Source: Deltaproteobacteria bacterium
Lineage (GTDB): Bacteria; Desulfobacterota; Desulfuromonadia; Geobacterales; Geobacteraceae
Direction of reading: 5' to 3'
Assembly: GCA_021848385.1 (NCBI GenBank)
Contig: JAJZUQ010000025.1
Coordinates: forward strand, 1 to 38,318
Length of the DNA: 38,318 nt
In this document: positions 7,988 through 17,135 of the stretch, in pieces
How positions within the stretch are numbered: position 1 is the first letter of the stretch
How the letters are laid out: every line of letters starts with the position of its first letter
Translations under genes and position numbers: made by a program
Notes under the pieces: model-generated
What the model was told of the DNA's origin: nothing
Databases searched by the model: none
The model's input: the letters and a program-made list of their open reading frames with translations, nothing else

Positions 7988-9865
7988 GTGAACATACTTC
8001 TCACCGCCATACATCCCTATCCCTCGCCCCAGGCGATCCCCCTCGCCAACGGCTATCTCAAGGCCAGCCTGGCAGCCGACGAAGAATTGGCAGGCCGGGT
8101 AAGGGTCGCACTGCATGATTTTTATGTCGGTGATCAGGCGTCCGCCTGTGCTGCCACGATTCTGGCTGCCGAACCGGACGCTGTCGGATTCTCGCTCTAC
8201 CTCTGGAACCGCCGGGCGTGCACGGAGCTGGCCCGCCTGTTGAGGGATGCACGCCCCGGTCTGACAATCTTCGCCGGTGGACCCGAACCGACCGCCACCC
8301 CGGAAGGGGTGTTGGCTGATTTTCCCTTTGACTTCCTGATCATGGGTGAAGGTGAATACACGTTCGTCGAAGCGATGGGAAGACTGTCCGCCGGTGAGCC
8401 GGTCCGGGGGATCAAGGGGATTGCAGTCCTCGAAGAGGGACAGGTGCTGCGGCACCCACGCCCTCCCATCCCCTTTCTCGACACCCTTCCTTCCCCCTAC
8501 CTGACCGGTCAGCTCAGCATCGAACCGGGAGGAGGTGCCCTCTGGCAGCTTTCACGGGGGTGCAGCTTCGGCTGTGACTTCTGCTTCGACTACCAGGGGA
8601 CGGAGGGGGTACGGCGCTTCGGCATGGACCGGATCGGCCAGGAGCTCGACTGGTTCGTACAACACCGGGTAGCCCAGGTATTCGTCCTCGATTCTACCTT
8701 CAACCGCGACCTCCCCCTCGCCAAGGCCGTTCTTCGCCTGATACGCAAGGTGGCGCCCCACATCCATTTCCATTTCGAGGTCCGGAGCGAATTCATCGAC
8801 GCCGAGCTCGCGCGCCTTTTCAGCTCCATCACCTGCTCGCTCCAGATTGGGCTTCAGAGCGCCGACCCGGCCATTCTCAAAGATCTCCGACGGATACTGG
8901 ACCCGGCTGATTTTCGCAACCGGGCAGGACTGCTGAACCAGTCGGGAGCCATCTTCGGTTTCGATCTCATGTACGGCCTCCCGGGCGACACCCTTGCAGG
9001 CTTCGAAAAGAGCCTCGATTTCGCCCTTGACCTCTATCCCAACCACCTGGATATCTTCCCCCTCGCGGTCCTCCCCGGCACCCCCCTGGCTGCCCGCGCC
9101 CTGACTCTGGGGCTTGATTACCGGCCAGACCCGCCTTATACCCTGCTCGCATCGCCAACTTTCCCGGCGCAGGCCATGAAAGACGCAGCGTCCCTGGCCA
9201 CCGCCTGCGACATCTTCTACAGCCGAGGGAAGGCAGTGGCCTGGTTCACCGCCGTCTGCAAAGGGGTCAAGCAGAAGCCCGCCAGATTCCTCCGGTCATT
9301 CGCCCACTGGATGGCGGGAAATGTTGCCGCGGCGGAGAGCGAGGAACAGTTCTCCGACGCTGCCATCTGGGAGCTGCAACGGGCTTTCCTTCGCCACCTG
9401 TATGAAGAAAAAAGGCAGGGGCGGCTCCTCCCCGCCGCACTCGACCTGGTCGACTACCATTACCATTACGCCGCCGCCCTTATGTCACCCCCTCCCGCTA
9501 TCCCCACCGACAGGAGTCTGGAACAGCAGGAACTCCTGAACGAGCCCTTTCAGCTCGCCTCCTCCGCCCGCCTCGCCACCTTCAACTATGAAATATACGA
9601 TCTTCTGGATACGGGTGAAATCAATCTTCGTGAGTTCATCTCCTGCTTCGAGCCGGCAGGGTCATGGGCCGTCATCTACCCCCGGGGCGATGAGGTCTTC
9701 ACCGAATCCCTCATTGAACCCTACTTCCGGCTACTGGAGCGCCTGGACGGGCGGACACCGGTCGGGAAGATCGCCGCAAGACTCGGCATACCCGCAGCAG
9801 AAACAAGGGAATTCATGGAATTTGCCGCCGCCGAAGGAATAGCGACATGCGGTTGCATTCCGTAG
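7988..9865 (+). CDS. B12-binding-domain radical SAM protein (DUF4080-type C-terminus)
   Basis: A 625-residue protein. Residues ~1-140 form a cobalamin-binding Rossmann domain (VGFSLYLWNRRACTELARLL; FAGGPEPTA; FLIMGEGEYTF). The radical SAM core begins near residue 190 with RGCSFGCDFC, a CX3CX2C [4Fe-4S] motif, and continues with VFVLDSTFNRD, a GLQS segment and FGFDLMYGLPGDT. The last ~200 residues resemble the DUF4080 extension. Such proteins catalyse methylations or radical rearrangements, but the substrate cannot be predicted here. The GTG start gives the typical MNILLTAIHPYPSP N-terminus; only a weak AAGG lies upstream. It follows an MXAN_5187-type gene and precedes cbcL, which has its own promoter region. 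Confidence 0.88.
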   Translation: MNILLTAIHPYPSPQAIPLANGYLKASLAADEELAGRVRVALHDFYVGDQASACAATILAAEPDAVGFSLYLWNRRACTELARLLRDARPGLTIFAGGPEPTATPEGVLADFPFDFLIMGEGEYTFVEAMGRLSAGEPVRGIKGIAVLEEGQVLRHPRPPIPFLDTLPSPYLTGQLSIEPGGGALWQLSRGCSFGCDFCFDYQGTEGVRRFGMDRIGQELDWFVQHRVAQVFVLDSTFNRDLPLAKAVLRLIRKVAPHIHFHFEVRSEFIDAELARLFSSITCSLQIGLQSADPAILKDLRRILDPADFRNRAGLLNQSGAIFGFDLMYGLPGDTLAGFEKSLDFALDLYPNHLDIFPLAVLPGTPLAARALTLGLDYRPDPPYTLLASPTFPAQAMKDAASLATACDIFYSRGKAVAWFTAVCKGVKQKPARFLRSFAHWMAGNVAAAESEEQFSDAAIWELQRAFLRHLYEEKRQGRLLPAALDLVDYHYHYAAALMSPPPAIPTDRSLEQQELLNEPFQLASSARLATFNYEIYDLLDTGEINLREFISCFEPAGSWAVIYPRGDEVFTESLIEPYFRLLERLDGRTPVGKIAARLGIPAAETREFMEFAAAEGIATCGCIP

Positions 9866-9960
9866 ACAATCTCCCCTCTCTACCAACCTGCTGAAACCGT
9901 ATAAAAAAACTATACATTTTTGTTGCTTTTTTGCCCCACCATGTATTACTATTTCACGGA

Positions 9961-9990
9961 TTGACTTAAGCTCATGTGCTACCTTCTAAT
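9961..9990 (+). promoter_or_regulatory. Probable cbcL promoter
   Basis: TTGACT (9961-9966) and TCTAAT (9985-9990) are separated by 18 bp, each five of six consensus matches. They lie in the 301-bp AT-rich gap before cbcL and imply a leader of about 170 nt. No terminator was recognised between the radical SAM gene and this promoter. Confidence 0.5.
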
Positions 9991-10092
9991 TTTTATACCC
10001 ATGTTTGGATAAACTGGATTACGGAAAGCCACTTAACCGCCCAAATACAAACGACTAATTACTCCGCAAAATTTCCATCCCGACAGCAGCAC

Positions 10093-10116
10093 AATACAAT
10101 ATTCGAAATACAATAT
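10093..10116 (+). repeat. Direct repeat in the cbcL leader
   Basis: Two perfect copies of AATACAATAT (10093-10102 and 10107-10116) lie 14 bp apart, downstream of the proposed promoter and about 50 nt before the cbcL start. Phasing is not a full helical turn. They could be a regulator or RNA-binding site, or chance in AT-rich DNA. Confidence 0.4.
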
Positions 10117-10166
10117 ACCGTTCTAAAAAACCCAAAGGAACACATTACACGTTAGGAGGAGTTTGC

Positions 10167-12023
10167 ATGCTGCAGAACATTTTCCGTTTACTTCCGGCCC
10201 TGCTGATCATCGCCGGCCTTGCCGGGCCCGCGTCGGCAGAACAGGGGATGGCCATTGACCCGGCCACCTGCCTCGGCTGCCACAGCAACAAGATATCCGC
10301 TGCCGCTTTCGCTGCCTCGGTGCATGGCAAAAACGGCTGTACCAGCTGCCACATCGAAATCACCGACCTCGCCAAGCACATGAAGGGTCAGGTGAAGGTT
10401 GGAAAGGTCGCCTGCGAGCGTTGCCACAAGAAGGAGAACGCCGAACACTACGACAGTGTCCACGCCCAGAACGACGTCCGCTGTGCTGACTGCCACACTG
10501 ACATCCATACCCATACCTACTGGAAAGGGGACAAGCGCAAGGTCATAGCCAAATGCATCCAGTGCCACGACAAGGAATCGGTTTTCCGTCAGTCAGTACA
10601 CGGCAAGGCGGTTGCTGCGGGCAACCAGGATTCCGCTGCGTGCAACGACTGCCATAACCTCCACAGAATAAAATCGCTGAAAGACAAGACTTCCCATGAA
10701 ACCCGGGAATTCCACACCAAGGTCTGTCTCAAGTGCCATGCAAATGAAGAGATGATGAAACGCAACAACGTCACGACCGTTGCCGTTGAATCCTACATGG
10801 CAAGTTACCACGGCAAGAACTACCGCCTTGGCTTCCCGGAAAAGGTAGCAGGTTGCGCCGACTGCCATACCGCCCACAGCGTTCTCCCTGCCAGCGACCC
10901 CAACTCAAGCGTCAATCCCAAAAATCTGGTCAAGACGTGCGACCAGTGCCATCCTAAGGCAACAGGGCTTTTCACTAAATTCTACGCCCACGGTGAGCAC
11001 AACGACCGTGAGAAATACCCGATTCTTTTCTACACCTTCATCGCCATGACCGGACTGCTGGTCTCAACCTTCGCCGTCTTCTGGATCCACACCCTCCTCT
11101 GGATGTTCCGCGGGTTCGTGGAAAACCGCGAGAAGGCACGTGCGCTTATGGAAGGGCATATCCCCCACCATGTTCCCGAGGCCCATGCCCAGTACCGGCG
11201 CTTCAACCGCCTCCATATCTTCCTGCATATCTGCGTGATCACCAGCTTCCTCGGACTCTCGCTGACCGGCTTGCCGTTGAAATTCAGCGATCAGCAGTGG
11301 GCAAAGATGCTCATGGACCTCTATGGCGGTTCCGCCCACGCCGGGATAATTCACCGCATCTGTGCCGGCATCACCTTTTTCTACTTCGGCTCTGCTATCG
11401 CCATGAGCATCCACTTCCTCTTCATCAGCAAGAAAGTCAAGGGTAATTTCTTCCAGCGGCTGTTCGGTCCCGAATCCCTCTGCCCCAACCTGCGTGATAT
11501 CAAAGACGTCACCGGCATGGTTCGCTGGTTCCTCTTCCGGGGGCCCAAGCCGACATTCGAACGCTGGACGTACTGGGAGAAATTCGACTTCCTCGCCGTC
11601 TTCTGGGGTATGTTTGCCATCGGCGGCTCCGGCCTGATGCTCTGGTTCCCCGAGATATTCGGGATGTTCCTGCCGGGCTGGATGTTCAATGTGGCAACCA
11701 TTGTCCACTCCGACGAGGCACTTCTGGCCACCGGCTTCATCTTCTCAGTCCACTTCTTCAACACCCATGGCCGCCCGGAGAAGTTCCCCATGGACTTCGT
11801 CATCTTCAACGGACAGATATCCAAGGAAGAATTGATCGAAGAACGTGGCGATCAATGGAAACGCTATGAAGAAGAAGGAATTACCGAGAAGTTCCGTGCC
11901 AAGCACTCCAGTGGCATTATGTATGACTTCATCGTCAAGGGATTCGGCTTCCTGGCCCTCTTCACCGGCCTCTCCCTGATGTTCCTCATGATTTACGCCT
12001 TCATAGCGGGTGGTTCACACTAA
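10167..12023 (+). CDS. cbcL: CbcL-type inner-membrane cytochrome: nine c haems plus b-type domain
   Basis: A 618-residue protein that probably takes electrons from menaquinol to periplasmic cytochromes during low-potential metal reduction, as known for Geobacter CbcL. It has a signal peptide (LLPALLIIAGLAGPASA). A periplasmic domain then holds exactly nine CXXCH motifs, starting with CLGCH and ending with CDQCH near residue 260. The C-terminal half is a HydC/FdnI-like b-type domain with several membrane helices and candidate haem-ligand histidines (FWIHTLLWMFRG; FLHICVITSF; HAGIIHRICAG; HSDEALLATGFIFSVHFFNTHG). Nine c haems on a di-haem-b-like domain is the reported CbcL layout. AGGAGG lies 7 nt before the ATG. 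Monocistronic by the promoter and strong terminator. Orthology is inferred from architecture and neighbourhood. Confidence 0.92.
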   Translation: MLQNIFRLLPALLIIAGLAGPASAEQGMAIDPATCLGCHSNKISAAAFAASVHGKNGCTSCHIEITDLAKHMKGQVKVGKVACERCHKKENAEHYDSVHAQNDVRCADCHTDIHTHTYWKGDKRKVIAKCIQCHDKESVFRQSVHGKAVAAGNQDSAACNDCHNLHRIKSLKDKTSHETREFHTKVCLKCHANEEMMKRNNVTTVAVESYMASYHGKNYRLGFPEKVAGCADCHTAHSVLPASDPNSSVNPKNLVKTCDQCHPKATGLFTKFYAHGEHNDREKYPILFYTFIAMTGLLVSTFAVFWIHTLLWMFRGFVENREKARALMEGHIPHHVPEAHAQYRRFNRLHIFLHICVITSFLGLSLTGLPLKFSDQQWAKMLMDLYGGSAHAGIIHRICAGITFFYFGSAIAMSIHFLFISKKVKGNFFQRLFGPESLCPNLRDIKDVTGMVRWFLFRGPKPTFERWTYWEKFDFLAVFWGMFAIGGSGLMLWFPEIFGMFLPGWMFNVATIVHSDEALLATGFIFSVHFFNTHGRPEKFPMDFVIFNGQISKEELIEERGDQWKRYEEEGITEKFRAKHSSGIMYDFIVKGFGFLALFTGLSLMFLMIYAFIAGGSH

Positions 12024-12043
12024 CATCCGATCCTGCTAGACCC

Positions 12044-12079
12044 AAAAGGGGGGTGCCGTCACGGCACCCCCCTTTTTTT
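12044..12079 (+). terminator. Strong intrinsic terminator after cbcL
   Basis: A 15-bp perfect stem (AAAAGGGGGGTGCCG and its complement) with a TCA loop, followed by a T7 run, lies 20 nt after the cbcL stop. Confidence 0.95.
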
Positions 12080-12285
12080 GTCTGTTGTTATTCCCTCACT
12101 GCTCTCACTGCCAGGTGAGCAACGAACAAGCCGAATCACTGACATCTATACCTCCCATCAACGTTCTTGATCTCGCCCAGTTGAAAGATCGGCACAAATT
12201 TTAGAGGAATCCAATATTTTTCTTGCACAATGAATTAGACAACACTATATTAGTCATTGGTAATTTTTACGAGATGGAGGGCAAC

Positions 12286-12504
12286 ATGGCAGAGTTTCGC
12301 ACCCAGCGTATGATTGAACCAGATACGGAGAAGTGTCGCGCCCTTCCCATCGGCGCTAAATATTCACGATGTCTCACTGAAGTTCCTCAGTGCAAACATG
12401 CCATCCAGTTGCGGGACAACTGTTACTGCAGCCATCCTGACCACCACAGCTTCGAAATAAAGACAGCTTCTCCCCTGGTACACAGTTCACCACAACTTTC
12501 CTGA
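12286..12504 (+). CDS. Small Cys/His-rich hypothetical protein
   Basis: A 72-residue protein with a Cys- and His-rich core: five cysteines in about 45 residues (CRALPIGAKYSRC, then VPQCKHA, then DNCYCSHPDHHSFE). Such a cluster could bind a metal or Fe-S centre, but the spacing matches no motif I recognise and there is no CXXCH. No signal peptide or membrane segment. ATG 12286 is chosen because GGAGG lies 5 nt upstream; an in-frame ATG at 12223 has none. It stands alone between two terminators, which supports a real short transcription unit. Function unknown. Confidence 0.6.
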   Translation: MAEFRTQRMIEPDTEKCRALPIGAKYSRCLTEVPQCKHAIQLRDNCYCSHPDHHSFEIKTASPLVHSSPQLS

Positions 12505-12612
12505 TCCGTCCAGCCGTCAGGCCGACGGCATAATGGACAAGTCCCTTTCCCCTTTGTCCGGCACGCTCCTGCAGATCACCGTAAAACTCGCGAACCTTCT
12601 AACTTCAAAAAA

Positions 12613-12654
12613 AAAGAAACCGGCTCACCACAGTGAAAAGTGGCCGGTTTCTTT
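12613..12654. terminator. Bidirectional-looking terminator
   Basis: A 12-bp perfect stem (AAAGAAACCGGC and complement) with an 18-nt loop, flanked by A8 on the left and a T-rich stem end on the right. It lies after the small Cys-rich gene and could also end transcription arriving from the tRNA side. The 12505-12741 gap contains nothing else that I can support. Confidence 0.75.
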
Positions 12655-12741
12655 ATCTCTGTTTACTTCTGATAACATCACCAGAGGCTACTACGATAAA
12701 CAAAAAAAGGTCATGTCCTGAGACACAACCCCTTCATTTTT

Positions 12742-12817
12742 TGGTGGAGATGAACGGGATCGAACCGTCGACCTATGCGTTGCGAACGCATCGCTCTCCC
12801 AACTGAGCTACATCCCC
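12742..12817 (-). tRNA. tRNA-Ala (anticodon CGC)
   Basis: A complete cloverleaf on the minus strand. The acceptor GGGGATG pairs with CATCTCC (one G-U), the D-arm is GCTC/GAGC, and the anticodon stem ATGCG/CGCAT holds the loop TTCGCAA. The T-arm contains GGTTCGATCC. The CCA end is encoded. Anticodon CGC reads GCG (Ala), a frequent codon in GC-rich genomes. Confidence 0.95.
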
Positions 12818-12900
12818 CTGAACCTGTTACCCGCAGGTCAATTCCCCGCAAGGCACCGTTATTTATACCTCAAACAGCACCACTTGCAAAGCAAAATTTG

Positions 12901-15246
12901 TCATAGGTTCAGCGGCAGAAGCACCGAAAAGGTCGCTCCCTCTCCCGGACGGTTTTCAATCTGGATTTTGCCCCCGTGGTTCGTGACGATCCGGTTGGAA
13001 ATGGGCAGACCCAGACCGGTTCCGGTTTCCTTGGTAGTGTAAAACGGGTTGAAGATGTTGTTGAGCACCTTCAGGGGAATCCCCCCACCGGTATCTGCAA
13101 TCTTCACCACCACCCCCTTCTTCCCAGCCACCCTGGCGGAACCAACCTTGAGCACCAGTTCGCCCCCCCCTTTCATGACTTCCTGGGCGTTGAAAAGAAT
13201 ATTAAGGAAAACCTGTTCCAACTGTTTGCCGTCGGCCATCAGCGAAATTGGTCTGCGGGGGAATTGTCTGACGATCCGGATGTGGCTCTCCTGGAATGCC
13301 AGCGCCACTACCGCAAGGGCATCCTCGATGATATCGGTGACATAGCAACAGCTGTAACAGATTGTGGTTTTCTTGGTGAACGAGAGGATGTCCGTGAGCA
13401 TCTTTTCCAGTCGCAATACTTCCCGGACGATGGTGTCGGCATATTCCCATTCGACACTCTGTTCATTGAGCTTCCGCTCCAGACGCCGGGCAAACCCGCC
13501 GATCGAAACCAGGGGGCCTTTCAATTCATGGGCGATGCCCGCCGCCATCTCTCCGATGGTTGCCAGACGCTCCCCCTGGATAAGCCTCTCCTGGGCTTCC
13601 CTCAGACTGTGATGGGCATCCTCGATCCGGTTGTAGAGAATCGAGTTTTCAATGGCCATCCCCGCCTGATTGCTGAAAAGCTGCAGGAACCCAAGGTCCT
13701 CCTTACTGATGGGCCGGTTGCTTATACCATTATCAATCAACATCACCCCGACAACTTCTTCCCGGGCTATGAGGGGCGCCGAGGCAAAGGATGTGATCCC
13801 GAAACGTCGAATGAAGTCCCGGTCCCCCCGCTTCTCGGCGGTCACATTTGGCACGAAGACGAGTTTTTTTTCATGTACCGCCCGTGTTGATATATTGTGG
13901 AACCTGTTAAGCCCAAGGCGGCTCGACCGGACCTGGCGGCTGAATTCTGAGTCAAGTTGACGGGCGATATCTTCTTCGGTAATGTCCCAGCGGCTGGTCA
14001 GCAGATCGTCAAGGTCGGTCATTGGCTCAGGGAGACCTGCCGACGTCTCCCGGGTCACACCGAGCATCCCCTGCATAACGCCGGAGCGTTTGTTGATGAG
14101 AAACAGCATGGCACGGTCGAAGAACGGGTTTTCGCCTGCAGTAAGGGCGGTGAGGATGAGATGGATCAGCTTGTTGAGACGGACGGTAGAAAGCATGGTG
14201 TTGCTGATCCGGTAGAGGAAGGAGAGCTCTTTCAGTTTCTTGTCGTTTTCAATGCTCAGGGAGAGCATCTGCTGGTAATTGGCTGCACCGGCAAGGGCAT
14301 TGGAGATGAGTACGGCCATACTCTCGAACAGCTCCCGGTCCTCCTCATCAAGATTCTGGGGGGGGGCATTAAGCTCCTTTTTGCCAAAAAAGGTGATACT
14401 CCCCATGATTTTGGATTCAAAACTGAGGGGTACACAGATGTACGAAAGGGGGATATCCTCAGCACTGACCAGATCCCGTGTCAGGATAGGCACCCCGCTT
14501 GCCAGTGTCCTGGCCGAGCAATCCTGCTCGATATCGAGGAGTATCGGCAGTACGGGGCGGAAGCGAGAGCGGCACTTCCGGTAGAGTCCACCGGGTATCC
14601 CCCCCCTCCCGTTCAGACGGAGCAGGGTGCAGCACGCTCCGGCATAGGCATGGCTGGTAGTGAGGATCTGTGGGATGAGGGAACGGGGAGGGGCTGACTT
14701 GTTCAGCATCTGCCCAAGATCGCTCAGAATAGTCAGGTTTCTGACGCGCCGGGCAGAACAGGCTGCAAGCCTGAGCCCTTGCATGATGCCGGCAACCACC
14801 ACCGGCACATCCTCCATCGCCGCCATCACTCCGGCAGGCGAGACGAGACCGTCAGGAGTTCCGACAAGGGTCATTACACCATACAGCCGGCCGGAGGCCT
14901 GTATCGGTAGCGCAATGGTGTGCTCGCCCCCCCCCTGCAAGGCTTCAGCGTTAAGACGTGGTGAGCCCGCGTCATGCACGACTGATTTCAGCACGGCACA
15001 ACGTCCAACTACCCCTTCCCCGAGCGGAACGGTACTGGCCAGGGTACGGCCGACACCACTTCCTGTTGCCACGAGGGAAAGGGTGTACTGTGCTTCGTCA
15101 AAACTGTAAATTGCACAGGAGAAAGGACGGAGGGTTTGTTCTATCGATTGGGCAAGGGTTTTCAATCGTGACGGGTAGGGAAGATTGGCGGAGTTGGCTA
15201 TCCTCACCGCATGACTCAGCAGGCTATATCGGTCCAGATCGGCCAT
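12901..15246 (-). CDS. Soluble multi-GAF sensor histidine kinase
   Basis: A 781-residue cytoplasmic kinase with no membrane segment. Three GAF-like sensing regions lie at about 20-160, 165-320 and 350-530. A coiled segment leads to the HisKA domain with the H-box GIAHELKGPLVSIGGFA near residue 560. The HATPase domain has an N-box (EQVFLNILFNAQEV), ADTGGGIP and GTGLGLPISNRIV. GAF domains bind small molecules, haem or Fe-S centres, but no ligand can be read here. There is no response regulator next to it, so it is an orphan. CGGAG lies 5 nt before the ATG. The gene contains a C9 and a G9 homopolymer (coding strand), unusual spots for slippage. It follows dksA by 59 nt and may share its transcript. 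Confidence 0.92.
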   Translation of the reverse strand: MADLDRYSLLSHAVRIANSANLPYPSRLKTLAQSIEQTLRPFSCAIYSFDEAQYTLSLVATGSGVGRTLASTVPLGEGVVGRCAVLKSVVHDAGSPRLNAEALQGGGEHTIALPIQASGRLYGVMTLVGTPDGLVSPAGVMAAMEDVPVVVAGIMQGLRLAACSARRVRNLTILSDLGQMLNKSAPPRSLIPQILTTSHAYAGACCTLLRLNGRGGIPGGLYRKCRSRFRPVLPILLDIEQDCSARTLASGVPILTRDLVSAEDIPLSYICVPLSFESKIMGSITFFGKKELNAPPQNLDEEDRELFESMAVLISNALAGAANYQQMLSLSIENDKKLKELSFLYRISNTMLSTVRLNKLIHLILTALTAGENPFFDRAMLFLINKRSGVMQGMLGVTRETSAGLPEPMTDLDDLLTSRWDITEEDIARQLDSEFSRQVRSSRLGLNRFHNISTRAVHEKKLVFVPNVTAEKRGDRDFIRRFGITSFASAPLIAREEVVGVMLIDNGISNRPISKEDLGFLQLFSNQAGMAIENSILYNRIEDAHHSLREAQERLIQGERLATIGEMAAGIAHELKGPLVSIGGFARRLERKLNEQSVEWEYADTIVREVLRLEKMLTDILSFTKKTTICYSCCYVTDIIEDALAVVALAFQESHIRIVRQFPRRPISLMADGKQLEQVFLNILFNAQEVMKGGGELVLKVGSARVAGKKGVVVKIADTGGGIPLKVLNNIFNPFYTTKETGTGLGLPISNRIVTNHGGKIQIENRPGEGATFSVLLPLNL

Positions 15247-15305
15247 GTGTGCTCCGGGAGCGCCCCGCTGGGGGAAAGGGAAAAGCGTGATGGAAAGTCA
15301 GCGTT

Positions 15306-15662
15306 TCAGGGGATTTTTTCGCGTTTTTCTTCTTCGATCTTGCAATCGATGCAGAGGGTCGTCACCGGCCGTGCCTTGAGTCTCCCCTCGCTGATATCCT
15401 CGCCGCACATCTCGCAGGTACCGAATGAACCATCATCGATCCGCTCCAGGGCCTCCCTGATCTTGTTGATCAGTTTGCGTTCCCGGTCCCGGATACGCAA
15501 CTCGAAATTGCGGTCCGATTCCTGGGTTGCCCGGTCATTGGGGTCGGGGAAATTGGTGTTGTCCGCTGTCATTTCAGAGACCGTCTTGCCGGCTTCTCCC
15601 AGAAGGGTGTGCATCTCCTCCAACAACATGCCCCGAAAATATTCCAGTTTTTCTGCGTCCAT
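15306..15662 (-). CDS. dksA: DksA/TraR-family RNA polymerase regulator
   Basis: DksA binds the secondary channel of RNA polymerase and, with ppGpp, switches rRNA and amino-acid promoters in the stringent response. The 118-residue protein has the coiled-coil tip motif DPNDRATQES near residues 40-50, the long helices KLINKIREALERIDDGSFG, and a four-cysteine zinc finger (CEMCGEDI, then LCIDC). It is shorter than E. coli DksA (151), as usual in Desulfuromonadota. ATG 15662 is chosen because GGAGAG lies 5 nt upstream and it starts MDAEKLEYFRG; an upstream in-frame start has no ribosome site. A TTGACG box at 15713-15718 suggests its own promoter. radA lies 95 nt upstream on the same strand and the kinase gene 59 nt downstream. 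Confidence 0.9.
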   Translation of the reverse strand: MDAEKLEYFRGMLLEEMHTLLGEAGKTVSEMTADNTNFPDPNDRATQESDRNFELRIRDRERKLINKIREALERIDDGSFGTCEMCGEDISEGRLKARPVTTLCIDCKIEEEKREKIP

Positions 15663-15757
15663 ATATACTCTCCGTCGGTGTATAAATCCTTTTAATACTA
15701 AGAAAATTTCCGCGTCAAGTAAAGGAAAATTTTCCAATAAGAAGGGAACAGCTATGT

Positions 15758-17107
15758 TCAGAAGAGCTTTTCCATCGTCTCCTCTACCGATTTCACCCCG
15801 ACCAGCTCCAAACCCTTTATCCCTTTTACCTGTTTGATGTTGCCCGCAGGCATGAGGCAGCGGCTGAACCCGAGCTTGGCGGCTTCCCTGGCCCGCAGCT
15901 CCGGCTGGGTGATCCCCCGAACCTCTCCCGCGAGCCCCACTTCGCCGAGCAGGATAGTTTTGGGCTCCACGGTCTTGTCCAGATGGCTTGACGCAACCGC
16001 CACCACCATTCCCAGATCGGCGGCCGGTTCGTTCAGCCGCACCCCGCCGGCGACATTGAGGAAGATATCCTGTCCCGCCAGGCTCAGCCCCACCTTCTTC
16101 TCCAGCACAGCGACGAGAAGCGCCAACCGGTTGTGGTCCACACCGATGGTGGTACGACGGGGGACACCGAAGGACGACGTGGTTACCAGGGCCTGCAGTT
16201 CGACGAGCAGGGGGCGACTCCCCTCAAGGGTCGCGACTACAACCGATCCGGAAACCCCCAGTGGCCGCTCGGCGAGGAAGAGTTCTGACGGGTTCTGCAC
16301 TTCGCTCAGCCCTCCCTCTTTCATCTCGAACACGCCGATCTCGTTGGTCGAGCCGAACCGGTTCTTGACCGCCCGCAGAATACGGAAGGGATGGCCTGCA
16401 TCCCCCTCGAAATAGAGAACGGTGTCAACCATGTGCTCAAGCACCCGGGGACCGGCAATGGAACCATCCTTGGTTACATGACCGACGATGAAAACGGGGA
16501 TGCCGCTCCCCTTAGCCAGCATCATCAGACGGCCCGCCACTTCACGAACCTGGCTCACGCTCCCCGGTGCCGATTCCAGGGCAGAGGTGAATACCGTCTG
16601 GATGGAATCGACCACCAGCACTCCCGGCTTGATACGATGGACCTGGGTCAGGATCTTCTCCAGCATTGTCTCCGCCAGAATGAGCAGCTCCGGAGCATTG
16701 ACCTTCATACGGGTGCCGCGCATGCGTATCTGCTGGGGGGATTCCTCGCCGGAAACATAGAGAACACTGCCGACAGACCTTGCCAGGTGGTCGGCCGCCT
16801 GAAGAAGGAGCGTAGATTTTCCGATCCCCGGATCCCCTCCTACCAGGACCAGTGAACCTCCCACCAGCCCGCCGCCGAGAACCCGGTCAAGTTCCGCAAT
16901 GCCACAGCTGTGGCGGTGTTCGGATTCGCCCCCCACCCGGTTGATGGAAACGGGTAATGTGGAACCGCCATCAGCCGTTTTAGTTCCGCCCGGGCCAACG
17001 ATCTCTTCCGCAAGGCTGTTCCAGGCACCGCAATCCGGGCACTTGCCGAGCCACTTGGGCGACTGGTAGCCGCACTTTTGACAGGTATAGAGGGTTTTAG
17101 TCTTCAA
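15758..17107 (-). CDS. radA: DNA repair protein RadA (Sms)
   Basis: RadA is a RecA-like hexameric helicase that extends strand exchange and branch migration in recombinational repair. The 449-residue protein has an N-terminal zinc finger (YTCQKCGYQSPKWLGKCPDC), Walker A GGDPGIGKSTLLLQ, Walker B LVVDSIQT, the RadA-specific KNRFGSTNEIG motif, and a Lon-protease-like C-terminal domain (DIFLNVAGGVRLNEPAADL). I chose the TTG at 17107: GAGG lies 5 nt upstream and it gives a family-typical N-terminus. A TTGACA-N17-TACTAT promoter lies immediately upstream, so the alternative in-frame TTG near 17167 would be outside the transcript. First gene of a possible radA-dksA-kinase unit; divergent from the HEAT gene. 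Confidence 0.95.
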   Translation of the reverse strand: MKTKTLYTCQKCGYQSPKWLGKCPDCGAWNSLAEEIVGPGGTKTADGGSTLPVSINRVGGESEHRHSCGIAELDRVLGGGLVGGSLVLVGGDPGIGKSTLLLQAADHLARSVGSVLYVSGEESPQQIRMRGTRMKVNAPELLILAETMLEKILTQVHRIKPGVLVVDSIQTVFTSALESAPGSVSQVREVAGRLMMLAKGSGIPVFIVGHVTKDGSIAGPRVLEHMVDTVLYFEGDAGHPFRILRAVKNRFGSTNEIGVFEMKEGGLSEVQNPSELFLAERPLGVSGSVVVATLEGSRPLLVELQALVTTSSFGVPRRTTIGVDHNRLALLVAVLEKKVGLSLAGQDIFLNVAGGVRLNEPAADLGMVVAVASSHLDKTVEPKTILLGEVGLAGEVRGITQPELRAREAAKLGFSRCLMPAGNIKQVKGIKGLELVGVKSVEETMEKLF

Positions 17108-17135
17108 TTGAGCCTCATGTAAGGTAATTGCCAGG

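Noticed and set aside
12533..12721. 62-codon open frame on the plus strand
   Set aside because: It runs straight through a strong terminator hairpin and has no ribosome site.
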